A DNA stretch of 64,000 nucleotides from Ferruginibacter sp050611725 (lineage in GTDB: Bacteria > Bacteroidota > Bacteroidia > Chitinophagales > Chitinophagaceae): positions 1,426,001 through 1,490,000 of the forward strand of contig NZ_JBODJB010000001.1 in assembly GCF_050611725.1 (NCBI RefSeq), written 5' to 3'. The notes beneath the pieces were generated by a model. The model saw only the letters and a program-made list of their open reading frames with translations, made no database searches and was not told the origin of the DNA. The position numbers were made by a program, and so were the translations under genes. Shown piece after piece: positions 15,304 to 24,813 of the stretch. The stretch's first letter is position 1, and every line of letters starts with the position of its first letter.

Positions 15304-17943
15304 TTATCTAACTAAAACAACTGTACCCTGTTTGCTCAAAAATTTTCCTTCATAACTAATGCCTTCAACTCTCCAAACAAATGTTCCGGCTGCCTGCGGA
15401 ATTCCTTTATATGTGCCATCCCACCCAAAATTATATCCGGTATGGTTGACTGAATATACCAATTGTCCCCAACGATTGTATACATTGAAGAAATTCAATT
15501 TTCTTACACCCAATAATATTGGTTTGAAAAGGTCATTAAGACCATCTCCATTCGGACTAAAGCCAGTAGGAACATAAAGATCGGCAGGTACTCTATATAC
15601 TTTTACATTGATTGTATCACTGGCTTTACACCCTTCATTTGTTTGGGCAGATAAAATATATTGAATATCCGATGTGATATTGGCAACCGGGTTTTGTTTG
15701 CTGGTATTGTCTAATCCCGTAGCTGGTGACCAAGAATAGGAATCAGCATCTATGCCACCCTGTAAGTACAACAACTCTCCCAAAACAATTGCAGTATCAC
15801 GTGGTCCGGCATCAGCAATTAAATTCAATACTCTTACTGTAAAAGTATCGTAAGTGGGTTTAGGACAGCCCAATGTATCTGTAACGGTTGCTATATAATT
15901 GATGGTTGATGTAGGAAACAATACAGAGGGATTTGGAATATTTGGATCACTTAGGAAAGTCGTTGGGTTCCATTTATAAAAACTTCCTCCGGAAGCATAA
16001 ATTTTTGTTGACAAAGGAAAACAGGTACTGGTGTCTTTCGATTTTTGTTGTTGAGGGTAGGGCACTACCTTGATAGCAATTTCTGCCTCATCCTCACATT
16101 TACCGACATTACCTCTTACTTTATATATCGTTGAACTTAGTGGGGTGGCCGTCGGATTTTTTTTATTGATATCATCCAGACCTGCGGCAGGGCTCCATAA
16201 ATATTCCAATGCCTCACTTGTGGGGAATAGTGTAATGGCATCTCCTTTACAAATGGTGGTGTCTGGTAATAGATCTACGGTAATAGATCTACGTACATCA
16301 ATAAAAACAGAACTGTTATTCCTACAGCCATTCAGATCAGTTAATGTTGCAACATATCTTGTAGAAAGATCCGGGCTTACAAAAGGAGTTTTATTATCAA
16401 TGTCGTTAATCATGTAGTTTGGTGACCAACTTACATTTCCATTGCCCGTTGCCGTTAGTTGAACAGTGTCGGTCCAGCAAATGAGTGTTGGCCCTGTTAC
16501 CCTTACGGAAGGTGTATCATGAACGGTAATATCTCTGTAAACTGTATCTACGCATCCAAAAGTATTACTTACGATCAACGAAACATTTTTATAGACTTCG
16601 GCTGCAGGATAAGTATAGGTTGGTGCTGACAAGCGACTGGTATCATTTATTGTTGAAGTATTTCCAAAATCCCAACGCCAACCAGTTACTGTTCCATAAT
16701 TGGTTTTTGTTGTATCGGTAAACTGAACCGGTTGTCCTATACAAGTAACATCAGTTGTAAATCCCGGAAAGAATCCAGGGTAAACTTTTACGGGTATGCT
16801 GGTAGAGTCCGCACACAAGCCGCCAACTGAAACTTTTAATTTCACTACATAAACTCCAGAATCTGAATAGGTATGTGTTGGCTTAGCATTTGTTGATGTA
16901 TTTGTCAATCCCGATGCTGGATCTCCAAAGTTCCAAACATGATCTACACCGGTAGGCGTAGCAACATCGTTAGAAAAATTTAAAGTAAATCCATCGCAGG
17001 TAACGGGTTTGGGATTAAGAAAAGCCTGAAGTGGATCACAATCTCTAACTCTTATATGTAGTTCTTTTCTAGACTGGGCAAAATTCACACCGTTTCTATA
17101 TTCCGAAACACAAACCGTTACCACATATTCTCCAGTGATAAGTATGGATGGCGCAACACCACTGATCATACCTGTAACCGCATTAATACTAACTTTCGAT
17201 CCCATTGGGTTTGTACTGTTGAAGGGAGATTTGTAAGGCACAGAGAAGTATGGCGGTCTTACTGCAGGATTGGGCTCTGCATCTCCCGGTGGCGGAGCGG
17301 CGCCTGCGTAGGCATCACAAAATGCATAAGTGAGTGAATCGCCATCACTATCAAACGCCTTGAATGGATAACTAAAAAAACTATTCTGACAGACAACAAT
17401 GGTATCATTTACTAAAAAATCGGGGCTATTGTTTTTGTTGGCATCTGGTACAGGAGAGCCGGTTCCGGGTATGGTAATCGTATAAGTGTTTCCAATGTCT
17501 CCGGAACTTACAATGTTATCCATCTCTTCAATTCTGCAGCACCGTTGATAGGATATAATATATCCATCGACAGATACGGGTATTTCATAATTATCAAGTT
17601 CATACACAACAACTGTGTAATAACAGCCTCTTTGATCTCCAGCAATACACGGTTCATCTTTGCTTTTTAAAAGATCAATTTCACTAGTCAATCTAACACT
17701 GGGGTTAGCAACTTGTTGTTTTGTACGGGCATTAAAAAAAGTAAAAGTGATCTGATTATTTAATTGTCCGGGGCTGGGGTAACATTCCATAAAAACAGTA
17801 AGCGTAACCTTATATCGAAGATTGGCGGGGTTAGCAATGCCCGGACCCAAATATTTGTACGTAAAAAAACCGCCTTTAATATGCCTTGCCGAAGCATCAG
17901 TTAAAGAAAAAAGTAATAATATGATAAATAGAATTTTCTTCAT
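15304..17943 (-). CDS. PKD-domain surface protein with T9SS type B (CHU_C) sorting domain
   Basis: An 879-aa exported protein. The signal peptide is about 1-19. The N-terminal ~300 residues (RHIKGGFFTYKYLGPG..., CCRIEEMDNI, DGDSLTYAFCDAYAG) form the Ig-like region commonly found in large Bacteroidota gliding-type proteins. Two PKD domains follow at about 310-480, marked by HVWNFGDPAS and WRWDFGNTS. Then come several repeats with (Y/S)xWSPxxGLD: YLWSPAAGLDDINKKNP, YKWNPTTFLSDPNIPNP, YSWSPATGLDNTSKQNP. The last ~95 residues (PTGFSPNGDGLNDLFKP, NVYNRWGQLVY, AAGTFVWRVEG) are the CHU_C/type B sorting domain of T9SS cargo. It should be displayed on the surface as an adhesin or gliding-type protein; its ligand is unknown. 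Confidence 0.9.
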   Translation of the reverse strand: MKKILFIILLLFSLTDASARHIKGGFFTYKYLGPGIANPANLRYKVTLTVFMECYPSPGQLNNQITFTFFNARTKQQVANPSVRLTSEIDLLKSKDEPCIAGDQRGCYYTVVVYELDNYEIPVSVDGYIISYQRCCRIEEMDNIVSSGDIGNTYTITIPGTGSPVPDANKNNSPDFLVNDTIVVCQNSFFSYPFKAFDSDGDSLTYAFCDAYAGAAPPPGDAEPNPAVRPPYFSVPYKSPFNSTNPMGSKVSINAVTGMISGVAPSILITGEYVVTVCVSEYRNGVNFAQSRKELHIRVRDCDPLQAFLNPKPVTCDGFTLNFSNDVATPTGVDHVWNFGDPASGLTNTSTNAKPTHTYSDSGVYVVKLKVSVGGLCADSTSIPVKVYPGFFPGFTTDVTCIGQPVQFTDTTKTNYGTVTGWRWDFGNTSTINDTSRLSAPTYTYPAAEVYKNVSLIVSNTFGCVDTVYRDITVHDTPSVRVTGPTLICWTDTVQLTATGNGNVSWSPNYMINDIDNKTPFVSPDLSTRYVATLTDLNGCRNNSSVFIDVRRSITVDLLPDTTICKGDAITLFPTSEALEYLWSPAAGLDDINKKNPTATPLSSTIYKVRGNVGKCEDEAEIAIKVVPYPQQQKSKDTSTCFPLSTKIYASGGSFYKWNPTTFLSDPNIPNPSVLFPTSTINYIATVTDTLGCPKPTYDTFTVRVLNLIADAGPRDTAIVLGELLYLQGGIDADSYSWSPATGLDNTSKQNPVANITSDIQYILSAQTNEGCKASDTINVKVYRVPADLYVPTGFSPNGDGLNDLFKPILLGVRKLNFFNVYNRWGQLVYSVNHTGYNFGWDGTYKGIPQAAGTFVWRVEGISYEGKFLSKQGTVVLVR

Positions 17944-18052
17944 CTACAATATTCCTAAAGTGTAAAGACCTAAAAATGTGCCAAAACGCTGTTCTTCGAA
18001 TCTCAAAGTTTTGTCAAAAAGAAACGGCAAATTTACTGGAAGTAGGGGGATA

Positions 18053-18838
18053 TCAGTCGATTGATCTAAGAAAGTTAAAAAGAATGTCATTGGCCCGTAT
18101 AGGTTCCTCTAACATAGCCATGTGCCCCGATTCTTTTAAAATATGAACATCAGATCGATAAGGTAAATAACATTGTTCCAAACTGCTTTTTAAAGGCACG
18201 GCATTATCAAATTCGCCAATAATAAACAATATCTGACCCGGAAAGCTTTTTAATACTGCAGTTCTATCGGGTCGGTTGATCATTGCATCATAATATTGAA
18301 TCAATGCTTCTGGAGTAAAGTTTTTGCCTTTTTCTATCAAATCTTGAATATTGAGATTACTTGATTCTTTAAATAAACCGGGAATACTTGTTTTTATAAA
18401 ACTATAGGCACCATTGGCTATAATAAACTCAATAGATTTTTTTCTAGCCAATTTCTTTTCTTCATTATCTGCAAATGCAGAGGAATGAAATAGCCCAAAG
18501 GCTTTTAAATATTGTGGATATTTTTCAGCAAAAGATAGTGTTATGTAACCACCCATGCTGTGACCAATCATAATAAATGATTTAACTAATTCTTCATCAA
18601 TGATCAATTTTACTATTTCTGCATAGATTTCAATATCTGCATTATCAATATAGGAAGATTTGCCACTACCGGGTATATCGGGTATGATCAAATAAAAATC
18701 ATTTTGTAAGAAGTCGATCTGATTCTTCCAGATCGTACCATCTTCACCAAAACCATGTAATAGCAAAATAGGATTTCCTTTACCAATAGTTTGATAAAAG
18801 ACTGGTGTATTATTATATGTGATCTGTTTATTTTGCAT
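18053..18838 (-). CDS. alpha/beta-fold hydrolase
   Basis: A 261-aa cytoplasmic protein. The fold's landmarks are all present: oxyanion-hole HG (LLLHGFGEDGTIW, residues 27-39), nucleophile elbow GHSMGG at 92-97 with Ser94, the acid in GEFDNAVP and the base in KESGHMAMLEEP. The substrate cannot be read from sequence; esterases, lactonases and menaquinone or biotin-pathway enzymes share this pattern. Its ATG overlaps the last codons of the upstream DUF4105 gene by 11 nt, so the two are translationally coupled. Confidence 0.88.
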   Translation of the reverse strand: MQNKQITYNNTPVFYQTIGKGNPILLLHGFGEDGTIWKNQIDFLQNDFYLIIPDIPGSGKSSYIDNADIEIYAEIVKLIIDEELVKSFIMIGHSMGGYITLSFAEKYPQYLKAFGLFHSSAFADNEEKKLARKKSIEFIIANGAYSFIKTSIPGLFKESSNLNIQDLIEKGKNFTPEALIQYYDAMINRPDRTAVLKSFPGQILFIIGEFDNAVPLKSSLEQCYLPYRSDVHILKESGHMAMLEEPIRANDILFNFLRSID

Positions 18839-19979
18839 AAATGCGATAGCTTCTATATGTCAATAAAAAAATGATAGGTAGAAAAGCATTGTTCATCTGT
18901 TGTGGTAAAAAGAACCAACTTAGCAGTGTTAAGGCCAACAAGATTGCAGTAAAGGCAAAATATTTTTTCACCCAAGATCTATTGGACGCAATAAAAAATG
19001 ACATAACAGCATGGCTAGGTAGAGCCCACAATAAATTGAAATTATTTTTACACATTGCATGATTGGTAGCAAACCACATTAATAGTAGAATAATACCAAT
19101 TGCTCCTGTCAGAAAAAAGAATAAACCGTCGAATCCGTTCAAAAATTTTACGATCCAATTTTTTTGAATATTACTTAGTATAAAAATTACAAGAAATAAA
19201 AATGAGAAAGTGATCAAAGGGGGGATCGGTGTTCTTTTACTTGTTGCATCTTGCAATGAATAAAGCTTTTTTGAACTAATTACTAATTGATGACCTTGAT
19301 TGCTACTGTCAAGTGCCATCATTAAATTATCGGGTAGAAATTGAGATTGTTCGGCGGTCATCACCGCATCACAACGGGCACCTAATAGTAGATCGATCGA
19401 AAGTTTACTCCAATATTTTTCATTTTTATCAAGATATTGATGAATGGCCTGACGAAATCTTGTGCCGGCAGGCATTACAGCTTTAAAAACGATTGAGTCA
19501 GATTTGTGTTTCCGGATGATATCTCGTAATCGGGTAGTGCAGTTATCAAAGAAAAAATCGTACTTGTAATATTTATTCTGCTCTTTGATGTTTTCAAAAA
19601 GTGCCTGTTGGATTTTTATTTTTTCATCAGCAGAAAAATTCAATACTTGCTCTGTAATGCCTCTGCTGGTTGATTGGTATTCATATTTGAAGTCTGAGAA
19701 ATTTTCAGTTGAAACATAATACAAGAGTTTACCTCTTACGAATTTCAGGTAAAATCCATCGTCATCGAAATTAAACGTACCATAATTAAAAACTATATCA
19801 GTAAGGCTGCTACTATCCACGACCCTCAGAGCGCTATGTCCAAATGTAGCGTACAACTCATCTCCCGGTGTACATGTCAACAAGGAAATGCGGAGATGTG
19901 AAGAATCCTGAGCTAATGTGCGAATATGCAAATGTGCAAATGTGCAGATGATTAAAAGGCGCAGTAATATTTGTTTCAT
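18828..19979 (-). CDS. DUF4105 (Lnb-type N-terminal periplasmic domain) membrane protein
   Basis: A 383-aa protein with a signal peptide (about 1-23, ending TLAQ). The N-terminal domain contains SLLTCTPGDELYATFGHSAL and FNYGTFNFDD, the signature of DUF4105/Lnb-type domains. It then has YKYDFFFDNCTTRLRDII, another conserved block with a Cys. About five transmembrane segments fill the last 130 residues (LITFSFLFLVIFIL, FFLTGAIGIILLLMW, NLLWALPSHAVMSFF, FAFTAILLALTLLSW, PIIFLLTY). The domain may be a papain-like hydrolase, but this is not proven. The signal-peptide codons contain an octanucleotide repeat (19915-19946). It is followed by the overlapping hydrolase gene. Confidence 0.82.
   Translation of the reverse strand: MKQILLRLLIICTFAHLHIRTLAQDSSHLRISLLTCTPGDELYATFGHSALRVVDSSSLTDIVFNYGTFNFDDDGFYLKFVRGKLLYYVSTENFSDFKYEYQSTSRGITEQVLNFSADEKIKIQQALFENIKEQNKYYKYDFFFDNCTTRLRDIIRKHKSDSIVFKAVMPAGTRFRQAIHQYLDKNEKYWSKLSIDLLLGARCDAVMTAEQSQFLPDNLMMALDSSNQGHQLVISSKKLYSLQDATSKRTPIPPLITFSFLFLVIFILSNIQKNWIVKFLNGFDGLFFFLTGAIGIILLLMWFATNHAMCKNNFNLLWALPSHAVMSFFIASNRSWVKKYFAFTAILLALTLLSWFFLPQQMNNAFLPIIFLLTYRSYRIYAK
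19915..19946. repeat. octanucleotide tandem repeat inside the DUF4105 signal peptide
   Basis: Four units of 8 bp read on the plus strand: AATGTGCG, AATATGCA, AATGTGCA, AATGTGCA. On the coding strand they encode part of FAHLHIRTLA. The unit length is not a multiple of three, so gain or loss of one unit would shift the frame. Confidence 0.85.
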
Positions 19980-20010
19980 TGAGAATAATTCAATGTGAAT
20001 TTACATAATA

Positions 20011-20041
20011 AAAAATTCAGCCCTAAAAACTTTTAGGGCTG
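20011..20041 (-). terminator. terminator of guaB
   Basis: CAGCCCTAAAA and TTTTAGGGCTG form an 11-bp stem with a 2-nt loop. On the minus strand it is followed by AATTTTT, 30 nt past the guaB stop. Confidence 0.88.
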
Positions 20042-20070
20042 ATGTGTTTGAAAAGTATAAATGATAGGTT

Positions 20071-21567
20071 TTATCTGCTGTAATTCGGTGCCTCTTTAGT
20101 GATGGCCACATCATGAGCATGGCTTTCTTTCATACCGGCATTGGTGATCTTTACAAAAGTAGAATTTTGCTGCAATGCCTTAATGGTATTAGCTCCGCAA
20201 TAACCCATACCTGCTCTTAACCCGCCGGTATATTGATGTACCACTTCTTTTAATGGCCCTTTGAAAGCAACACGGCCTTCGATACCTTCCGGCACAAATT
20301 TTTTGATGTCAGCTTCTACATCCTGAAAATATCTGTCACTGCTGCCCTGTGCCATAGCACCTAAGCTGCCCATGCCTCTATATTGTTTAAATCTTCTTCC
20401 TTCGTAAATAATTGTTTCACCCGGACTTTCTTCGGTACCTGCAAAAACATTGCCCATCATTACGCAACTTGCACCTGCAGCTAATGCTTTTACCATATCA
20501 CCGGTATAGCGGATACCACCATCACTGATGATGCCGACATTCGTATTTTTCAGTGCTGCTGCGGCTTCCATTACTGCAGTAATCTGAGGAACACCGGTAC
20601 CTGCAACAATTCTCGTAGTGCATATAGACCCCGGACCGATACCAACTTTCACCGCATCTGCTCCGGCAGTGGCTAAGGCTTTAGCACCTGCACCTGTACC
20701 CACATTGCCGGCAATTACCTGTAATCCTTTAAAGTTTTTCTTGATAGATTTTAATGTATCAATTACACCTTTTGTATGACCATGTGCGCTGTCCAGGCAT
20801 ATAACATCAACGCCTACACGATGTAAAGCTGCTACTCTGTCAATTGTGTCTTTTGTAATACCAACGCCGGCTCCAACGAGTAATCTTCCGAAAGAATCTT
20901 TTACTGCATTCGGATGACTCTTTAATTTTAAGATATCACTAAATGTAATTAAACCGATCAGTTTCCCAGATTTATTTACAACAGGTAGTTTTTCAATTTT
21001 TGTTCTTTTGAAAAGTAATTCGGCTTTTTTCAGATCGGTTCCTTCGGGTGCTGTAATAAGATTATCCTTAGTCATTACTGCGGAAACTTTTTCTTTGTAA
21101 TTAGTTTCAAAACGCAGATCTCTGTTAGTAAGAATACCTACTAATTTATGCTGAGCGTCAATAATAGGAATACCACCGATCTTATTTTCCCTCATGATCC
21201 TTAACGCTTCGCCGATAGTAGCATCAGGAGATAAAGTAACCGGGTCTAATATTAATCCGTTCTCACTTCTTTTTACCTTACGAACCTGTTCAGCTTGCTG
21301 ATCTATACTCATATTTTTATGAAGTATACCTAAACCACCTTCTCTAGCAATTGCAATAGCAAGAGATGCTTCTGTGACAGTATCCATAGCAGCACTGAGC
21401 ATTGGAACATTTAACGTGATACTTTTGGTAAGTTTAGTGCTGATGTCGACTTCACGGGGTAGTACCTGAGAATACGCAGGCATTAGCAATACATCGTCAA
21501 ATGTTAAGCCTTCGCCGAAAAATTTTTTTGATTTTGAGAGATTCGAGGAGTTATTTATTGTAGCCAT
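20071..21567 (-). CDS. guaB: inosine-5'-monophosphate dehydrogenase
   Basis: Catalyses the NAD-dependent oxidation of IMP to XMP, the committed step to GMP. With the start at ATG 21567 the protein has 498 aa. GEGLTFDDVLLMPAYSQVLP opens the barrel. Two CBS domains lie at about 107-215. The catalytic loop is GPGSICTTR with Cys316, followed by SDGGIRYTGD and GGLRAGMGYCGA. A longer frame with ATG 21588 or TTG 21600 exists, but a perfect -7 box at 21578-21571 sits between those starts and 21567, so they would lie upstream of transcription. The gene appears to be monocistronic and leaderless. Confidence 0.97.
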   Translation of the reverse strand: MATINNSSNLSKSKKFFGEGLTFDDVLLMPAYSQVLPREVDISTKLTKSITLNVPMLSAAMDTVTEASLAIAIAREGGLGILHKNMSIDQQAEQVRKVKRSENGLILDPVTLSPDATIGEALRIMRENKIGGIPIIDAQHKLVGILTNRDLRFETNYKEKVSAVMTKDNLITAPEGTDLKKAELLFKRTKIEKLPVVNKSGKLIGLITFSDILKLKSHPNAVKDSFGRLLVGAGVGITKDTIDRVAALHRVGVDVICLDSAHGHTKGVIDTLKSIKKNFKGLQVIAGNVGTGAGAKALATAGADAVKVGIGPGSICTTRIVAGTGVPQITAVMEAAAALKNTNVGIISDGGIRYTGDMVKALAAGASCVMMGNVFAGTEESPGETIIYEGRRFKQYRGMGSLGAMAQGSSDRYFQDVEADIKKFVPEGIEGRVAFKGPLKEVVHQYTGGLRAGMGYCGANTIKALQQNSTFVKITNAGMKESHAHDVAITKEAPNYSR

Positions 21568-21570
21568 GTG

Positions 21571-21578
21571 CAAAGATA
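21571..21578 (-). promoter_or_regulatory. -7 promoter box of guaB, 3 nt from the ATG
   Basis: TATCTTTG on the minus strand is a perfect consensus match and leaves only 3 nt before the start codon at 21567. Confidence 0.75.
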
Positions 21579-21672
21579 CAATGGTCATTTGAAAGTTCAA
21601 AGTTCCGTATCAGCAGTTCATATTTTGTAAGTTTTTGAATATGTACTGAAAATTATGAATTAATACAGACTG

Positions 21673-22773
21673 CTAATTCAATTTATATATTTTTCCGGGG
21701 AGAGTTGTTATTATTTGCTGCATTTCAAGCGTAAGTAATGCCCCCGCCATAGCACTGCTGCTCAATCCGCTTTTTAGATACAACTCATCGATCTGAATAC
21801 TTTCGACCTGTTGTAAGATATCTACTATAATTTTTTCGTTATTTGTTAATTCAATGAATAATGCTCTCTGTTTTTTGGGAGATGCCTTTTTCTTTTCTTT
21901 CCAGTTCATCAACTCAAGCAGATCATCGGCACAGGTTAGTAAAAAAGCTTTATTATTTTTAATGAGATAGTTGCAACCCTCGCTTCTTGTATCGGTTGTT
22001 TTTCCGGGTATGGCAAATACATCTTTGTTATAACCATTCGCTAATTCCGCGGTAATTAATGAGCCTCCTTTTTTACCGCTTTCAATTACGATCAATGCAT
22101 CACACATTCCCGCTACAATTCTGTTCCTTCTCGGAAAATTTTGCCTGTCCGGTGTAGTGTTACTCATAAAATCGGTAAGTATACCACCTTGTTCGATCAT
22201 TTGTTTGGCCAATGCTTTGTTTTGAGATGGATAGATCCTGTCTAATCCATGTGCCAAAACACCAACTGTTTGTAATCCGGTTTTTATGGATGCTTTATGA
22301 GCAATGGTATCTATTCCAAATGCAAGACCACTGCTGATCAAAATATTTTCTTCTTTTAGTTCTTCTATTATTTGTTCGCAGATGTTTCTTCCATATTCAC
22401 TGTTATTTCTTGTGCCTACAACGGATATTATTTTTGATGTATTCAGATCAGCATTGCCACGATAATATAATAGTGGTGGGCTGTCGTAACAGTTCAACAA
22501 CCTTTTCGGGTAGTCGGAATCAGTAATAAAAAGCGGTTTTATTTTATACTGATCTAAAAATTTTATTTCGGCTTCACTGCTTTCAAAATTTTCAAAAGCT
22601 TTAATGCTGTTGGCTCTTACAGTGCCAATGCCTTCAATACTTTCCAAGTCTTTTTTTCGGGCCTTAAAAATCGATTCGGCATTCCCAAAAATATTGACAA
22701 GTGTTTTCGCATGTACATCTCCGATATTGGGTACAAGCGTTAATGCGATTTGATAGAGTAGATCTTTGTTCAT
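21673..22773 (-). CDS. dprA: DNA-processing protein DprA
   Basis: Binds incoming single-stranded DNA during transformation and loads RecA. The 366-aa protein has an N-terminal helix-hairpin-helix region (about 1-65, IEGIGTVRANSI). The Rossmann-like DprA core shows SVVGTRNNSEYGR, SSGLAFGIDTIAH, ENFPRRNRIVAG-like QNFPRRNRIVAG, and SGKKGGSLITAELA. A C-terminal winged helix is at about 305-366. The length and all motifs are normal. It is the last gene of a minus-strand series folD-queE-ompA-dprA, 26 nt behind the OmpA gene. Confidence 0.95.
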   Translation of the reverse strand: MNKDLLYQIALTLVPNIGDVHAKTLVNIFGNAESIFKARKKDLESIEGIGTVRANSIKAFENFESSEAEIKFLDQYKIKPLFITDSDYPKRLLNCYDSPPLLYYRGNADLNTSKIISVVGTRNNSEYGRNICEQIIEELKEENILISSGLAFGIDTIAHKASIKTGLQTVGVLAHGLDRIYPSQNKALAKQMIEQGGILTDFMSNTTPDRQNFPRRNRIVAGMCDALIVIESGKKGGSLITAELANGYNKDVFAIPGKTTDTRSEGCNYLIKNNKAFLLTCADDLLELMNWKEKKKASPKKQRALFIELTNNEKIIVDILQQVESIQIDELYLKSGLSSSAMAGALLTLEMQQIITTLPGKIYKLN

Positions 22774-22799
22774 ACATCATAGATGAACAAAAGTGGAAA

Positions 22800-24731
22800 T
22801 TAGTTGCTAATAACAGAAAGTTCTGTGCGTCGATTTTGAGCTTTTCCCTGATCGGTATTATTATCAGAAATAGGGCTCGTTTCTCCAAAACCTTTGCTCT
22901 GTATACGATTCTTTGCAATTTGTCTGCTGGCAAGTAAATAATTCGCCACTGCCGTAGCCCGCCCATTTGATAATATCAGGTTGTCAGCAGGCTTGCCCAC
23001 ATTGTCGGTATGACCTGCTATTTGAATAACAAGTTTAGGGTTGTCATTCATCAACTGTATAAGTCTGTTCAACTCTGAGATTGATTCGGGTTTTAGTTCG
23101 GTTTTCTTACTATCGAAAAATATGTTCTTCAAAACGATCTTTGCACCTGCTTCTATTGGTTGAAGTGGTATATCGGCAGTAAAGGTTGTATCTCTATTGT
23201 TGTTCAGGTCATAATTTTCCGAGAAGAATAAATAACCTTTGCGATTTACATTAAAGGCGTATTCTTTTCCTACCGGAAGAGTTGCTAAATAATTCCCATC
23301 TTCATCGGTCTGTATTTTTGTAATGACCCTTCGGGTGTTTATATCCGTTAGTTCAATGTTTGAAGGTAATCCGTTTTTAGTTTTTGAATCAAACACTTTA
23401 CCTTTTACCCATAGTGTTTTGGGCGGACGCATATCTTCTCTCAGTTGAAAGCTATAAAGGTCTAATCCACCACGACTGTCGCTTCTATCGCTGGCATAAT
23501 ATGCAGTGCTGCCATCTGAAGCAACAACTAATGATCCTTCTTCATCAATGGTATTTATGGGGTAACCGAGGTTTTGCGGTGCACTCCAAATACTGTCATT
23601 TATTTTTTTGCTGAAAAATAGATCCGATTGTCCGTAACCTTTTTGTCCGTTGCTATTAAAGAATAAAGTTTGATTATCTGAATATATAAACGGACAACCT
23701 TCATTTCCTTCGGTGTTGATACTATCACCAAGGTTTTCAGGCCTTGACCATTTGCCATTTGGCAAGCGGTGTGTTACCCAAATGTCTGCACCGCCATATC
23801 CGTCGGGTCGTAAACTACTAAAGTAAATATCTCTTTTATCAGGAGAGATGCATGGAGAAGATTCCCAATAATCCGTATTAACAAGTGGGCCAAGGTTTTC
23901 GGCCTCACTCCATCCGGTTTTTGTTTTGTAACTAACATATAGATCAAAGCTACCCTGGGTTTGGCCTTGTGGATAGTCAGCCGCAAAAACAAGCATTTCC
24001 CCATCTTGCGAAATATTTTCTGCCCCTTCCCGATATATGGTATTTACTTTTCCCGACAATGGTTTTGACAAATCCCATTTATTTGCTGTCAGATTGGATT
24101 CATAAAAATCTTCATCGTCATCAATGCGTCTGGTAAAAACTATATTGTTGTTTTCAATAGTTAGCGAAGGATAATATTCGGAATATTTTGAATTAACACT
24201 ATCTCCCAAATTCTGCGGAGCAAAAACATAATTCTTTACTGGATATTTTCTTTCATGTTCTAATGCAAACTCATAAATGCTTTTTCTATACCTGCCTGCT
24301 CTTTTGCTTTGCTCATTCAAATACGAGATCATAAGAAAACGATTGGCCGCATTGAGGGCTTTGTCAAATTTTCCGGTGCCGGCAAGAGAAATAGAATAAG
24401 GGAGGTAATATGTTTCTGTATAAACTGAATCCAGTAAAAAACTTTTTTCAAATGTCGCTACTGAAGAATCGTATTGTTTTAATTCGGCGTAAATGCCTGC
24501 AATAGATAGATACACATCAACATATTTCGGCTCTATCGTAAGCGCCTTATTATATAATGTGATCGCTTCGGCATATTTTCCATCTGTTGCAGCGGTATAG
24601 GCTTTTTCACTCAGGTTGAATGCTTTTTTGTTCACCTTCTCCGGATCATACCATTGTGCTGTACAATATTGAGCGATCAATATCAAATTGACAATAACAA
24701 TTGATTTTTTTAACACCGTTTTTTTCATCAT
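22800..24731 (-). CDS. OmpA-family protein with TPR, PD40 propeller and CRD, PorE-like architecture
   Basis: A 643-aa exported protein. Order of domains: signal peptide (about 1-25); TPR repeats (about 33-145, YAEAITLYNKALTIEPKYVDV); PD40/WD40-like propeller blades (about 190-425, repeating YxSPCISPDKRDIYFSS and GCPFIYSDNQTLFFNS); a carboxypeptidase regulatory-like domain (about 440-525); and a C-terminal OmpA peptidoglycan-binding domain (NIFFDSKKTELKPES, IQIAGHTDNVG). This is the order described for the T9SS accessory protein PorE, although many Bacteroidota carry paralogues of the same layout. It differs in lacking a clear lipobox (IAQYCTAQ). It probably links an outer-membrane machine to peptidoglycan. 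Confidence 0.85.
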   Translation of the reverse strand: MMKKTVLKKSIVIVNLILIAQYCTAQWYDPEKVNKKAFNLSEKAYTAATDGKYAEAITLYNKALTIEPKYVDVYLSIAGIYAELKQYDSSVATFEKSFLLDSVYTETYYLPYSISLAGTGKFDKALNAANRFLMISYLNEQSKRAGRYRKSIYEFALEHERKYPVKNYVFAPQNLGDSVNSKYSEYYPSLTIENNNIVFTRRIDDDEDFYESNLTANKWDLSKPLSGKVNTIYREGAENISQDGEMLVFAADYPQGQTQGSFDLYVSYKTKTGWSEAENLGPLVNTDYWESSPCISPDKRDIYFSSLRPDGYGGADIWVTHRLPNGKWSRPENLGDSINTEGNEGCPFIYSDNQTLFFNSNGQKGYGQSDLFFSKKINDSIWSAPQNLGYPINTIDEEGSLVVASDGSTAYYASDRSDSRGGLDLYSFQLREDMRPPKTLWVKGKVFDSKTKNGLPSNIELTDINTRRVITKIQTDEDGNYLATLPVGKEYAFNVNRKGYLFFSENYDLNNNRDTTFTADIPLQPIEAGAKIVLKNIFFDSKKTELKPESISELNRLIQLMNDNPKLVIQIAGHTDNVGKPADNLILSNGRATAVANYLLASRQIAKNRIQSKGFGETSPISDNNTDQGKAQNRRTELSVISN

Positions 24732-24813
24732 TCAAAATAAAAATGAAGTTAATGGGTTTTAAAGCAATAACTGTGCTACAAGCATTACAATAAAGTTAAA
24801 ACTGTGAGGAGGT

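Noticed and set aside
21568..21600. Longer N-terminus for guaB (TTG 21600 or ATG 21588)
   Set aside because: The -7 box at 21578-21571 lies downstream of these codons, so they would not be in the main transcript; the added residues are not part of the family.
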